Shown: positions 1 through 8,488 of the stretch, in pieces
How positions within the stretch are numbered: the stretch's first letter is position 1
Layout: each line of letters starts with the position of its first letter
Assembly (NCBI RefSeq): GCF_014196925.1
Contig: NZ_JACIEN010000001.1
Span: forward strand, 372,001 to 436,000
Reading direction: 5' to 3'
Source of the DNA: Chelatococcus caeni
Lineage (GTDB): Bacteria; Pseudomonadota; Alphaproteobacteria; Rhizobiales; Beijerinckiaceae
DNA length: 64,000 bases
Position numbers and translations under genes: made by a program
Notes under the pieces: model-generated
What the model was told of the DNA's origin: nothing
Seen by the model: the letters and a program-made list of their open reading frames with translations, nothing else
Database searches by the model: none

Positions 1-169
1 AGATGGCATCGCGATCGGCAGCCGGCGCGTCGCGGAGGCGCACGAGATCGGCGAACTTCTCCTGCTCCAGCGCCTGCTCGATGGCGCGCAGGCGCTCGGG
101 CCGTTCCGGATGGCCCGGTGGCGTCGCGTGGGCGATCGAGGAAGGGTGGGAGATAAGGAGCGTCGTCAC
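1..169 (-). CDS. Histone deacetylase / acetoin utilization family protein (partial, N-terminus)
   Basis: Only the first 56 codons lie in the window; the gene runs off the left edge. The start is a GTG at 169. The translation contains the N-terminal signature of bacterial class II histone-deacetylase-like amidohydrolases, with a His-Pro near residue 8 and the run TPPGHPERPERLRAIEQAL. Members are zinc-dependent deacetylases acting on acetylated amines or proteins; the bacterial substrate is often unknown. The catalytic histidines lie outside the window, so the family assignment rests on this N-terminal motif alone. No strong Shine-Dalgarno is visible. Confidence 0.72.
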   Translation of the reverse strand, partial: MTTLLISHPSSIAHATPPGHPERPERLRAIEQALEQEKFADLVRLRDAPAADRDAI

Positions 170-345
170 GGCGATATCCCAGGAGAGGATGCAGCTTTGC
201 AGGCGGCGGGCGTTGTGTCTATGTCACGCTTGGCGAGTATTTGCCACGCGAGGCGGTTTTCTTGTCGGCGGCTGTTGCTCCGCCATTCTCATGTGCCATA
301 CAGCACGGCGAATCGGGCCATTGAGTCGCATTTTACGCCCGATTG

Positions 346-957
346 ATGATCGTTTTGGGGGCGATTGGCATGTTCTTGAGGATGTTGGGGGCCGTGGTGG
401 TGATCGGCCTTTCGCTGGCCGGCTGCAATTTCAAGGGTGTGCCCGACCCGGACGTCTCGACGCGCGACCGCGAGTGGATGTCCCTTGTTCCCCAGGCGGA
501 TGTCGATCCCCAATACGGCCGCTACATGATCGACGATCCGACCGGCGAAGCGCCCGGCACCATCGTCGTCGACCAGAAGTCGCGCCTGCTTTACTTCGTT
601 TTGCCCGACCGCAAGGCGATCCGCTACGGCGTCGCCGTCGGCGACGAGGCCTATGGCTGGACCGGGACGGCCGAGGTCGCCCGCAAGGCCGAGTGGCCCA
701 ACTGGCACCCGCCGGCCGAGATGCAGGCACGCTGGCCGCACGTGCGCTTCACCGAAGGCGGCCCGAACAACCCGCTCGGCGCCCGCGCGCTCTATCTCTA
801 CGAGAACGGCCGCGACACGCTCTACCGCATCCACGGCACCAACGAGCCGGAGAAGATCGGCCAGGCGGTGTCCTCCGGCTGCATCCGCATGCGCAACATC
901 GACGTGATCGACCTCTACAACCGCACCAAGGTCGGCGCGCGCGTCGTCGTCAAGTAA
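346..957 (+). CDS. L,D-transpeptidase (YkuD/ErfK family) lipoprotein
   Basis: This is a predicted periplasmic cell-wall enzyme that forms 3-3 cross-links or attaches proteins to peptidoglycan. The N-terminus is a lipoprotein signal with lipobox LAGC (Cys about residue 27), followed by a YkuD domain. The catalytic motif is clear near the C-terminus: HGTN, then SSGCIRMRNIDV, with the nucleophile Cys about 25 residues from the end. ATG at 346 is one possible start; a TTG at 343 and an ATG at 370 are in frame. The 370 start would give a more usual signal peptide and follows a G-rich stretch. It is convergent with the phosphoesterase gene downstream. Confidence 0.9.
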   Translation: MIVLGAIGMFLRMLGAVVVIGLSLAGCNFKGVPDPDVSTRDREWMSLVPQADVDPQYGRYMIDDPTGEAPGTIVVDQKSRLLYFVLPDRKAIRYGVAVGDEAYGWTGTAEVARKAEWPNWHPPAEMQARWPHVRFTEGGPNNPLGARALYLYENGRDTLYRIHGTNEPEKIGQAVSSGCIRMRNIDVIDLYNRTKVGARVVVK

Positions 958-963
958 CGGCGC

Positions 964-1875
964 TCATGTGAGCGGCCCCGGCTGGCCGCCGAGGTGGACG
1001 AGCACGATCTCCGGCGGCACGCCGAGGCGCACGGGCACGATGCTCGTGCCGAGCCCGCCGGAGACGATCATCGTGCGGCCGCGCTCGGCCACGAGGCCGT
1101 AGGCGTAGCGGTTGCCGTAGGCCGACGGCACCACCGGTGAATAGCCCATCATACGCACCTGGCCGCCATGGGTATGGCCGGCCAGCGTCAGGCTGACGCG
1201 TGCCGGCACCGTGGGGAAGATGTCCGGCTCGTGCGCCAGCAGGATCACGGGCGCGGCGTCGTCGACCTGGGCGAGGGACGCCGGCAGGTCGTCGACCCCG
1301 CGGAACCTGTCCGGCCCGAGGATGTGGGCGATCTGGTCGCCGAGGCCGATCAGCCAGAAGCCGCGGCCGTCCTTCTTCAGCCGGACGGCGTCGTTCTCCA
1401 GCACCGGGATGCCGACGCCCTGGAGCGTGCGCCGCATGGTGCGCGCCCCGTCTGCCGGTATGCCGGGCGCGATCGCGTGCCACCAGTCGTGGTTGCCGAG
1501 GATGGAATAGACGCCGAGCGGCGCCGTGAGCCGGCCGAGGGGCTCGGCCCATTCTTGCGGTGCGAGACGCCGCGTGACGAAGCGGTGCGTGCCGATATAG
1601 TCCCCGAGCAGCACCGTCACGTCCGGCTTGAGCGCATTGGTCGCGGCGACGATCTCGGCGACGCGGGCGGCCGGCATGTGCGGTTCGCAGACGTGCAGGT
1701 CGGCGAGGGCGGCCAGCGTCAGCTCCATGTCCGACGGCCAGCCGCGCGGCGTGATCCAGTAGCGCTTGACGATGAGCCGCATGCCCGGCTCGACGGCGAA
1801 GGCGTAGGAGGCGAACCCTGCACCTGCAAGGACCGTCCCGGCGAATGCTTTGAGAAGAGTTCGCCGGGTCGGCAT
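964..1875 (-). CDS. Tat-exported metallophosphoesterase (YkuE-like)
   Basis: The 303-residue protein begins with a twin-arginine signal (TRRTLLKAFAG), so export of the folded protein is expected. The calcineurin-like phosphoesterase metal motifs follow in order: DLHVCEP, GDY, GNHDWWHA, a later HEPD, and GHTHGGQ. These bind two metal ions and hydrolyse phosphoesters. The layout matches the YkuE-type group, which acts on membrane or envelope phospho-compounds; the true substrate is unknown. It lies 21 bp downstream of a small conserved-looking gene on the same strand and is probably co-transcribed with it. Confidence 0.9.
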   Translation of the reverse strand: MPTRRTLLKAFAGTVLAGAGFASYAFAVEPGMRLIVKRYWITPRGWPSDMELTLAALADLHVCEPHMPAARVAEIVAATNALKPDVTVLLGDYIGTHRFVTRRLAPQEWAEPLGRLTAPLGVYSILGNHDWWHAIAPGIPADGARTMRRTLQGVGIPVLENDAVRLKKDGRGFWLIGLGDQIAHILGPDRFRGVDDLPASLAQVDDAAPVILLAHEPDIFPTVPARVSLTLAGHTHGGQVRMMGYSPVVPSAYGNRYAYGLVAERGRTMIVSGGLGTSIVPVRLGVPPEIVLVHLGGQPGPLT

Positions 1876-1896
1876 ATTTCAGGAGGGTCCTGTCGG

Positions 1897-2115
1897 TCAG
1901 CTGGCGAATGGTCCGTCGCGCAGATAGTCGGGCAGCCGCTCGGCCTTCCTCTGCCTGCCACGGCGGAATTGCTCCACCGCGGCCGCCACCGCCGGAATCC
2001 CGATGGCACGAAACGTTGGCGCATCCGCCTTGCCTTGGCAAGCGGGGGTGATCCGGGCGGTGGCCACGGCCGTCTTCTCGGCCTTGTCTTCGGAACGTGA
2101 AGGGATCTCGGTCAT
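1897..2115 (-). CDS. Small conserved-type hypothetical protein
   Basis: This 72-residue protein has no recognised domain. Its C-terminal half, FRAIGIPAVAAAVEQF followed by a basic stretch and LPDYLRD, resembles short uncharacterised alphaproteobacterial proteins with an 'IGI-AVAAA ... LP-FL-D' pattern. The ATG at 2115 is preferred over a GTG-type start upstream at 2193. Ribosome site is weak. It precedes the phosphoesterase gene by 21 bp on the same strand. No membrane segment or signal peptide is evident. The call rests on spacing and that remembered pattern, so it could be spurious. Confidence 0.5.
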   Translation of the reverse strand: MTEIPSRSEDKAEKTAVATARITPACQGKADAPTFRAIGIPAVAAAVEQFRRGRQRKAERLPDYLRDGPFAS

Positions 2116-2351
2116 CTGCTCGGTCTCATGGCTCTGCCGGCGGCCGGCCGGCTGGGTGCGCCGCCTGCCGTGCGGCGCGACGTTCGTCACCATCGCGCCC
2201 GATCGCGTCGGGCGCTTGGCGGCACTGCGGCAAAGGCGTGTTATATCGCGCTCGACTCCGCGACAGGGTTAACAGCCGTGCGGGTTGGGACGGTAGTGAA
2301 CCGTCGCCTCGCGCGATGTGCGCTGGCGCTCCGACGGGCCGGAACTTGCCT

Positions 2352-3779
2352 TCAGGCGGTCCGCCCCGGCGGCACGAAGCGGCAGCCGCGCTCCTCCAGG
2401 AGGCGCGCCACCGCGATGGCCGTCGCATCGGCCCATTCCGCCGCCATGATCTGCACCCCGGTCGGCAGGCCGGCGGCCGTGCGCATGACGGGCGCCACCG
2501 CCGCCGGCAGGTGCGCGGCGCTCGCGAGCGAGGACCACAGGAGGAAGTCGAAGTAGGGGCGCTCCGTACCGTTGACGGCGATCGTGCGGGCATGGATGTC
2601 CGGCGCCTGATCGTGCGGGATGGCCGCCACCGGCGCTGGCGGCATCAGCACCACGTCCCAGTCCCTGAAGAAAGCGGCCCAGTGCTCCTTGAGGGCACGC
2701 CGGCGCTCCAGCAGCCGCTGCCAGGTGGCGACGTCGAGCCGCGCGCCGCGCGCCTGCAGGGCCCGGTGCGACAGGTCGCCGGGAGCGTAGTTGGCGGCAT
2801 CGGCCGCCAGCCTGTCGCGCACCTTCTGCGGCAGGCCGGCCGCCACGATGGCGTGGTTGAGGAGCGCATAGACCTCGAAGGCTTCGGCGAAGGAAAAGCC
2901 CGGCCGCGCCCACTCGTCGACGATGGCTCCGGCCTCGGCCAGCAGGGATGCGGCATGGGCGACCCCGGCCGCCACCTCGGCATCGACCGGCGCCAGGGGC
3001 TCATCGAGCCAGACGGCGACCCTGAGGCCGCGCCCGTCGAGACGCGGCACGTCGATCGGCCGGCCGTCGCGCGCGATGACGGGCAGGATCAGCGCGAGGT
3101 CTTCCGCCGAGCGGGCGAGGGGGCCGGCGACGACGAGGTCGCCCTCCTTCGGCGTGCCGGGCGCCGGCGGCACGTGGCCGAGCGTCGAGACGAGAGACCA
3201 CGTCGGCTTGAGGGCGAAGACGCCGCAGGCATGCGCCGGCCAGCGCAGCGAGCCGCCGAGGTCCGACCCGAGCTCGAAGGCGCTCATGCCGGTCGCGACG
3301 GCGGCCGCCGCCCCGCCCGACGAGCCTCCCGTGGAGCGCGTGACGTCCCAGGGATTGTTGGTGGTGCCGTGGACCGGGTTGTAGGTCTGGAAATCGCCGG
3401 AGAACAGCGGCACGTTCGACTTGCCGAGGATGACGCAACCCGCGTCGCGCAGCCGGGCGACGGCTGCCGCATCCGTCTCGGGCATCCGGTCGCGGAAGCT
3501 CGGCGCCCCCGCTGTCGAGACCATGCCGGCGACGTCGAAGGCATCCTTGATGGTGATGACGAGCCCGTCGAGCGCGCGGGCCTCGCCCGCGGCCCGGCGG
3601 GCGTCGCTTTCTTCGGCGGCGCCGCGTGCCGCGATCGTGTCGAGCGTCACGATGGCGTTCAGCGCCGGGTTCTCGGCGGCGATGCGCGCGAGCGTCATGT
3701 CGAGCAGCGCGACGCTCGACAATTCGCCGCGCTGGAGGGAGGCGAGGATGGCATGCGCGGGTTGCGTCAGGAGATCCAC
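2352..3779 (-). CDS. Amidase (amidase signature family)
   Basis: A 475-residue amidase-signature enzyme that hydrolyses amides to acids and ammonia. The Ser-cisSer-Lys triad is visible: Lys in TIKDAFD (about residue 77), the cis-Ser in the GGSSGG motif and the nucleophile Ser in SDLGGSLRWPAH. The start is a GTG at 3779, preceded on the coding strand by an excellent GGGAGGGG ribosome site. The MarR gene lies about 40 bp upstream on the same strand, which suggests local control. Substrate is unknown; Glu-tRNA amidotransferase GatA is unlikely because no gatB or gatC is nearby. Confidence 0.92.
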   Translation of the reverse strand: MDLLTQPAHAILASLQRGELSSVALLDMTLARIAAENPALNAIVTLDTIAARGAAEESDARRAAGEARALDGLVITIKDAFDVAGMVSTAGAPSFRDRMPETDAAAVARLRDAGCVILGKSNVPLFSGDFQTYNPVHGTTNNPWDVTRSTGGSSGGAAAAVATGMSAFELGSDLGGSLRWPAHACGVFALKPTWSLVSTLGHVPPAPGTPKEGDLVVAGPLARSAEDLALILPVIARDGRPIDVPRLDGRGLRVAVWLDEPLAPVDAEVAAGVAHAASLLAEAGAIVDEWARPGFSFAEAFEVYALLNHAIVAAGLPQKVRDRLAADAANYAPGDLSHRALQARGARLDVATWQRLLERRRALKEHWAAFFRDWDVVLMPPAPVAAIPHDQAPDIHARTIAVNGTERPYFDFLLWSSLASAAHLPAAVAPVMRTAAGLPTGVQIMAAEWADATAIAVARLLEERGCRFVPPGRTA

Positions 3780-3820
3780 GGCCCCTCCCAGGGTTCATGC
3801 GTTCTTGTCTTGCGGCCCGT

Positions 3821-4327
3821 TCATTCGGCCGCGGGCGAGCGGATGCGCCCCGGCCTGCCGGCAGGGCCGCTCCGGTCCTCCTCGTCGCGGCGCAGGATAT
3901 CGCGCCAGGCGAGGAGCACACGTTCCAATTCCGCGATATCGGTGTGCGGAAGAACGCCCAGGGTCCGCTCCACATAGGCGCGCTGGGCGGCGATGCCGCG
4001 CTCGGCGAGCGCGCGCCCCTTCTCCGTCAGGTGGAGCGCATAGGAGCGGCGGTCGCCGGCGATGGGCTGGCGCACGACGAGGCCGCTCGCGGTGAGCCGA
4101 TCGACGAGGCCGGAGACATTGCCCTTCGTCACGTAGAGGCGCTCGGCCAGCTCCTGCTGCGTGATGCCCTCGCGCTCGGTCAGCGTGGACAGCACGTCGA
4201 ACTGGGGAATCGACAGGTCGAGCCGGCGCAGCTCCTGGTTCATGGCCGCATAGAGCCGCTGGTTCATGCGGACGAAGCGCAGCCAGGTTCGCATCAGCGC
4301 GTCGCCCTGCTGAACGCCTTCAGTCAT
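3821..4327 (-). CDS. MarR family transcriptional regulator
   Basis: A 168-residue winged-helix regulator. The recognition region reads GITQQELAERLYVTKGNVSGLVDRL, followed by the wing GDRRSYALHLTEKGR, both typical of MarR proteins, which usually bind DNA as dimers and release it on binding small aromatic or toxic compounds. The ATG at 4327 is chosen because upstream codons are low-complexity and precede a divergent gene. It is immediately upstream of the amidase gene and divergent from the DUF1499 gene, so the 4328-4523 gap probably holds both promoters and its operator. Confidence 0.93.
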   Translation of the reverse strand: MTEGVQQGDALMRTWLRFVRMNQRLYAAMNQELRRLDLSIPQFDVLSTLTEREGITQQELAERLYVTKGNVSGLVDRLTASGLVVRQPIAGDRRSYALHLTEKGRALAERGIAAQRAYVERTLGVLPHTDIAELERVLLAWRDILRRDEEDRSGPAGRPGRIRSPAAE

Positions 4328-4523
4328 CAGTGTCGGCCCGTCCCCTTGCTTGCACCAAGGCCTTAAACCATCTGCGCGGCAATGGAAACACCGCGGGCGT
4401 GCGGCTGCCGATGATGCCGCCGCGGCGCCGATGCCGTTGCGCCCGCCGCCGTGCGATGCCATCCATGGCATCGCGGTCGTCCCGACCGTTCCCGCCGTCG
4501 TCTCCCCTGCCGCGAGCCTTCCC

Positions 4524-5306
4524 ATGCGCCGCCTGATCGTCGAGGAGCCTTTGTCGCAAGCGGCCGTCTGGAGCCGCAGGCTCGGATGGTTCGCCCTGCT
4601 CGTGGCGGCGGCGGGCGTGCTGCTGACGCGCCTTCAGCTCGTCGAATGGTTCGCCGGCCTGTCGGTCATCGCGAGTGCCGTCGCGCTGGCGCTCCTTGCC
4701 CTCGCCCTGTCGGTCACGGCCCTCGTCTTCATCTGGCAGGAGGGACAGCAGGGGCTCGCGCTCGCCGTGCGGGGCGGCGTCCTCGCCCTCGTCGTGCTCG
4801 GCTGGCCGGCATTCCTCGGCTTCAAGGCCGTCGTCCTGCCGCGGATGAACGACATCAGCACCGATGTCGTCGACCCGCCGGCCTTCTCGCGCTCGGCGCA
4901 GGTGCTCGCGGCCCGCGCGGGCCACGTGCCCCGCGAGATCGCGACGGACGAGCGCCTGCCGCAGCGCGACGCCTATGCGGATGTCGTGCCGATCTATGCC
5001 GAACTGTCGCCCGAGGATGCGCTGTCCGTCGCCGAGAGGACGGCGCGCACGCTCGGCTGGGAGATCGCGGAGGTGCGCCAGCCCGGTGGGCGCACCGGCC
5101 GCGGCCAGATCGACGCCGTCGACCACACCCTGCTGCTGCGCTTTCCCGACGACATCGCGATCCGGGTGACGCCGCGCGCGGAGGGGACGAAGGTCGATGT
5201 GCGCTCGGTCTCGCGCTACGGCGTGCACGATTTCGGCGTCAACGCCGAGCGCATCGCCCGTTTCATCGCCGAGTTCGAGCTGCAGGCGAGGGCGGCCCAG
5301 TTCTGA
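4524..5306 (+). CDS. DUF1499 family membrane protein
   Basis: A 260-residue protein with three N-terminal hydrophobic segments (about residues 17-35, 40-65 and 78-98) and a C-terminal DUF1499 domain of unknown function. The domain is marked by NDISTDVVDPPAF and a later VSRYGVHDFGVNAERI. The ATG at 4524 is chosen because the frame upstream is low-complexity and has no ribosome site. The soluble domain is probably exposed at the membrane surface. It is divergent from marR and converges with the MBL hydrolase gene three bases away. Confidence 0.88.
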   Translation: MRRLIVEEPLSQAAVWSRRLGWFALLVAAAGVLLTRLQLVEWFAGLSVIASAVALALLALALSVTALVFIWQEGQQGLALAVRGGVLALVVLGWPAFLGFKAVVLPRMNDISTDVVDPPAFSRSAQVLAARAGHVPREIATDERLPQRDAYADVVPIYAELSPEDALSVAERTARTLGWEIAEVRQPGGRTGRGQIDAVDHTLLLRFPDDIAIRVTPRAEGTKVDVRSVSRYGVHDFGVNAERIARFIAEFELQARAAQF

Positions 5307-5309
5307 TCG

Positions 5310-6221
5310 TCAGGCCGGCCTGTAACGGGCCGTGAGCGTCGGCGCGCTGTCTGAGACGACGAGCCCGCGCGCCACGAGGTCTTCGAGATGGGCGAAGACG
5401 GAGAGGCCCGCGGCGCCGTAGAGCGCCGGCGCCAGCCCCTCGTAGAGCGGCGGGACGATCTCGGCGATGGTCTCGTCCCCGGCAGCGAGCCGGTTGAGGA
5501 TCGCCGCCTCGCGCTGGCGGCGGTGGTGGACGAGCGCGCGCAGGAAACGCTGCGGCTCGCGCACGGGGCCGCCGTGGCCGGGCCGGTAGATCGCCTCCTC
5601 GCGCCCCCTCAGCTTCGCGAGCGAGGCCATGTAGGCCTGCATCGACCCGTCCGGCGGCGCGACGATGGTCGTGGACCACGCCATGACGTGGTCGCCCGAG
5701 AACAGGGTGTTCTCCTCCGGCAGGGCGAAGGCGAGGTGATTGGCCGTGTGGCCGGGCGTCGCGAGGGCCTGCAGCGTCCATTGCGGGCCGGTCACGGCCT
5801 CGCCCTCCTGGAGGACGACATCGGGCGCATAGGCGTGGTCCGCGGAGGCATCGAGCGCATTGGCCTCGCCGAGCGCCAGTGCGCGCGATGCGACATGGGG
5901 GCTGCAGCCGACGACGAGGGCGCCGGTGGCCGCGCGCACCGCGGCCGCGGCCGGGGAGTGGTCCCGGTGGGTGTGGGTGACGACGACATGCGTCACCGTC
6001 TCGCCGCCTACCGCCTCGAGCAGCCGCGCCACATGGGTGGCATCGTCCGGGCCCGGATCGATGATCGCCACCCGGCCGCGGCCGACGATGTAGCTGCAGG
6101 TCCCGCGATAGGTGAAGGGCCCGCCGTTCGGTGCGATGAGCCGGCGCACGAGCGGCGTGAGCGCCTCGGCCCGGCCTGTCGGAGCCTCCGTCTCCTGCTC
6201 GAAGGGAATGGATTGCGTCAT
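5310..6221 (-). CDS. MBL-fold metallo-hydrolase
   Basis: A 303-residue metallo-beta-lactamase-fold hydrolase. The zinc motif THTHRDHS is present, with further metal residues in ATPGHTANHLAF, FSGDHVMAW and PGHGGPV. The C-terminal part (after about residue 210) matches the winged-helix extension seen in the LACTB2-like group, which includes endoribonucleases and thioester hydrolases. ATG at 6221 is chosen; an upstream in-frame start would add a basic, unlikely segment. The substrate is not predictable. Confidence 0.9.
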   Translation of the reverse strand: MTQSIPFEQETEAPTGRAEALTPLVRRLIAPNGGPFTYRGTCSYIVGRGRVAIIDPGPDDATHVARLLEAVGGETVTHVVVTHTHRDHSPAAAAVRAATGALVVGCSPHVASRALALGEANALDASADHAYAPDVVLQEGEAVTGPQWTLQALATPGHTANHLAFALPEENTLFSGDHVMAWSTTIVAPPDGSMQAYMASLAKLRGREEAIYRPGHGGPVREPQRFLRALVHHRRQREAAILNRLAAGDETIAEIVPPLYEGLAPALYGAAGLSVFAHLEDLVARGLVVSDSAPTLTARYRPA

Positions 6222-6479
6222 TGATTCGGCTCCCCGGGGGCGCGAGGACCGGCCTTTGCACCACCCGAAGCGCTCTTGTAGCACGAGCGGTTGGCAAGGC
6301 GACCACCGACCATCAGCCGGTCTACAAACGGTATGCGAATGGCGCTGGAGATCGCTCGCATTCTATGCAAAGTTGCATAAATTGCTATTATTAGCGCAGT
6401 GGTTGCATTGCTGTATGAGCATTTGATGGTCAGTTTTGAGGGGTGACTTTTCGCTACGACGCCAGTCGAGAGAAATAAA
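6222..6479. promoter_or_regulatory. AT-rich upstream region of the AraC-type regulator
   Basis: This 258 bp gap shifts abruptly from GC-rich DNA to AT-rich DNA from about 6310 onward, with several A/T runs and TGCATAA/TGCATT-like motifs. It presumably carries the promoters of the divergent MBL and AraC genes. No defined operator could be assigned. Confidence 0.4.
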
Positions 6480-7421
6480 ATGATAAAACAAAATGAATTA
6501 AATGATGGCAATGTCGTAATTAGAACCACTTATAATAAAATAGATGGTGAGTTTCAGTCTGATATATCAACGCTTGTCGGTGTCGACAGGTGCGAATTTA
6601 TGCTTGATGGCGAGTTCAGGGCGGGCATCGATTGGATCAAGTATAACGACATGCGCGTCTGCAGCATGGTGCTGCCGCCCGGGCGTCTCCTGCGCGAGGC
6701 TGCGCATGCTGCGAGCAAGACGCCATGCATCGTCATGGCGGCCGTGCAGAACGGTGCGATGCGGCTGGCGCTGGAGCACGGCTCCCTCGATGTCGGCGGC
6801 GAGCGCATCGTCGTCTTCGACGCACGGGCGCTGTCCTCGATCGACCTCATGGCGGGCGAGGACGGGCGGTGCACCTTCCAGTGGCTCGAACTGTCCTCGA
6901 TGACGGATTTCGCCGGCGCGCTGAAGGGGGAGGCGGCGAGCATCGAATCCGTTTCCCTGCGCGAGTACATGCAGTTCTTCTCCCGCTTCCTGCTGAAGTA
7001 CGGCAATTCGCACATCTCGGATTACGTCGACGTTTCGATCCGCCAGAACATCGTCGAGATGCTCAAGACGTTCCTGCGTGACCAGACGGCGCGCAGCGAT
7101 GGCGGCAACAAGGCGCGCCTCGCCAACGACATCATCGAATACATCAAGAAGAACATCGACAACCACGATCTCGGCGCCGGGCGCATCGCACGCCAGTTCA
7201 ACATTTCCCAGCGCAAGCTGTACAAGATCTTCGAGGAATCGGGCCTGTCCCTGCGCGACACCATCCTGCACTACAGGCTCGAGGCGGCGCGCAAGGAGCT
7301 GGCGTCGTCGTCCGAGAAGAAGATCATCAACATCGCCTTCGACAGCGGCTTCAACGACGTCTCGACCTTCTACCGCAACTTCAAGCGCAAATACGGCTAC
7401 TCGCCACGCAGTTCCCAGTAG
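6480..7421 (+). CDS. AraC family transcriptional regulator
   Basis: A 313-residue regulator. The C-terminal double helix-turn-helix spans about residues 215-310, with IARQFNISQRKLYKIFEE as first HTH and INIAFDSGFNDVSTFYRNFK as second, ending KYGYSPRS. The N-terminal ~200 residues resemble the AraC_binding_2 type effector domain (as in FeaR-like proteins), a tentative assignment. The first ~35 codons are strikingly AT-rich, whereas the rest uses host-like GC-rich codons. No metabolic gene is directly attached; the XRE regulator and TRAP operon follow on the same strand. Confidence 0.9.
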   Translation: MIKQNELNDGNVVIRTTYNKIDGEFQSDISTLVGVDRCEFMLDGEFRAGIDWIKYNDMRVCSMVLPPGRLLREAAHAASKTPCIVMAAVQNGAMRLALEHGSLDVGGERIVVFDARALSSIDLMAGEDGRCTFQWLELSSMTDFAGALKGEAASIESVSLREYMQFFSRFLLKYGNSHISDYVDVSIRQNIVEMLKTFLRDQTARSDGGNKARLANDIIEYIKKNIDNHDLGAGRIARQFNISQRKLYKIFEESGLSLRDTILHYRLEAARKELASSSEKKIINIAFDSGFNDVSTFYRNFKRKYGYSPRSSQ

Positions 7422-7515
7422 CGGAGGGGTCGACAGGGCGGCGTGGGGGGCGCGGCTTCCCACGCCAGAGCTGTCGCAACTGGCGCGGCATATCCAAATT
7501 TGCTAATTGTGTCTC

Positions 7516-8421
7516 ATGAAAGAGAACAATTCGCGATTTTTGGAGATCGGCCTGCGCCTGCGCGCCTATCGCCTGGGGCGCGGCATCACAGCCGAGCAGG
7601 TCGCGGACCGTCTCGAGATGTCACGCGCGGCCATCTACCGCCTGGAGAAGGGGGAGGTGGTCAAGATCGAGACCATCCAGCGCATCGCCGACCTCCTCGA
7701 TGTCTCGGTCGCCTCGCTGCTGGGCGTCAGCGTCGAGTATTACGACAATGCGGTGGCCTATTTCGAGCGCATGCGCCAGCTGGAGGAGGGCGCCGAGCAG
7801 ATCCTCGCCCATTTCGCGCCCTTCTCCTACCTGCTGTCGTCGGACGAATATGCGCACGCCGTCGAGCTCGCCATCCGCGAGACCGTCATCGGCGATGTCG
7901 AGGAGGGCGAGGTCGCTCCGGAGGTCGAGGCGCTGGTGCGCATCCTGCGCGAGCGGCGGGGCCACGCCAGCCGCCGGCGGCCCGGCATCGTCAGCATCGT
8001 CGGGCTGCAGGACATCGAGCGGCTGCTGCGCAGCGGTGTCATCGGCCGCTTCGACCTGCCAGAGGAGGAGGCCGTCGAGCGGCGGGCGATCGCGCGCCGC
8101 GAGATCCTGCGTCTCGCCGATCTCCTCGAGGAGGAGCCCATCGGCATCCAGATCGGCATCGTCGAGGAAACCCTGCCGCAGCAGACCTTCCAGATCTTCC
8201 GGCAGAAGGAGCGCACCTTCGTCGCCATGAGCCCCTTCCGCTTCGCCGACCATCCCAACATCCGCAACGGCGTCGCCATGGTCACGGAGGCGCCGGACGC
8301 GGTGCAGCTCTTCGACAACCTCATCGCCTCCCTGTGGCGCAGGGCCGCGAAGGGCCGCGAGGGCGCCGAGCGCCTGCGGCAGGTTGTCGAGCGCGTGGAA
8401 GCCGGCGCGCGCGACGCGTAA
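7516..8421 (+). CDS. XRE family helix-turn-helix regulator
   Basis: A 301-residue protein with an N-terminal Cro/C1-type HTH (about residues 10-65: RLRAYRLGRGITAEQVADRL ... SRAAIYRLEKG). A long C-terminal region of about 230 residues has no recognised domain and may bind the ligand. ATG at 7516 is chosen over TTG at 7507. It sits 67 bp upstream of the TRAP binding-protein gene in the same direction. This arrangement suggests it controls the TRAP-pyr operon, although that is inference. Confidence 0.87.
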   Translation: MKENNSRFLEIGLRLRAYRLGRGITAEQVADRLEMSRAAIYRLEKGEVVKIETIQRIADLLDVSVASLLGVSVEYYDNAVAYFERMRQLEEGAEQILAHFAPFSYLLSSDEYAHAVELAIRETVIGDVEEGEVAPEVEALVRILRERRGHASRRRPGIVSIVGLQDIERLLRSGVIGRFDLPEEEAVERRAIARREILRLADLLEEEPIGIQIGIVEETLPQQTFQIFRQKERTFVAMSPFRFADHPNIRNGVAMVTEAPDAVQLFDNLIASLWRRAAKGREGAERLRQVVERVEAGARDA

Positions 8422-8488
8422 AAAAAATTAGACAACACTCAAAAAAGCGATATCGTTTCGGCTTCCGTATAGCCGGAGGAAGAAACGG

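Noticed and set aside
3-971. Long forward open frame across the left end
   Set aside because: Arg-rich shadow frame overlapping the L,D-transpeptidase, which has clear motifs in another frame.
7490-8470. Shared operator between the XRE gene and the TRAP promoter (TTGTCTAAT-like words)
   Set aside because: The two upstream regions share only short AT-rich words with different spacing; not enough to call a site.
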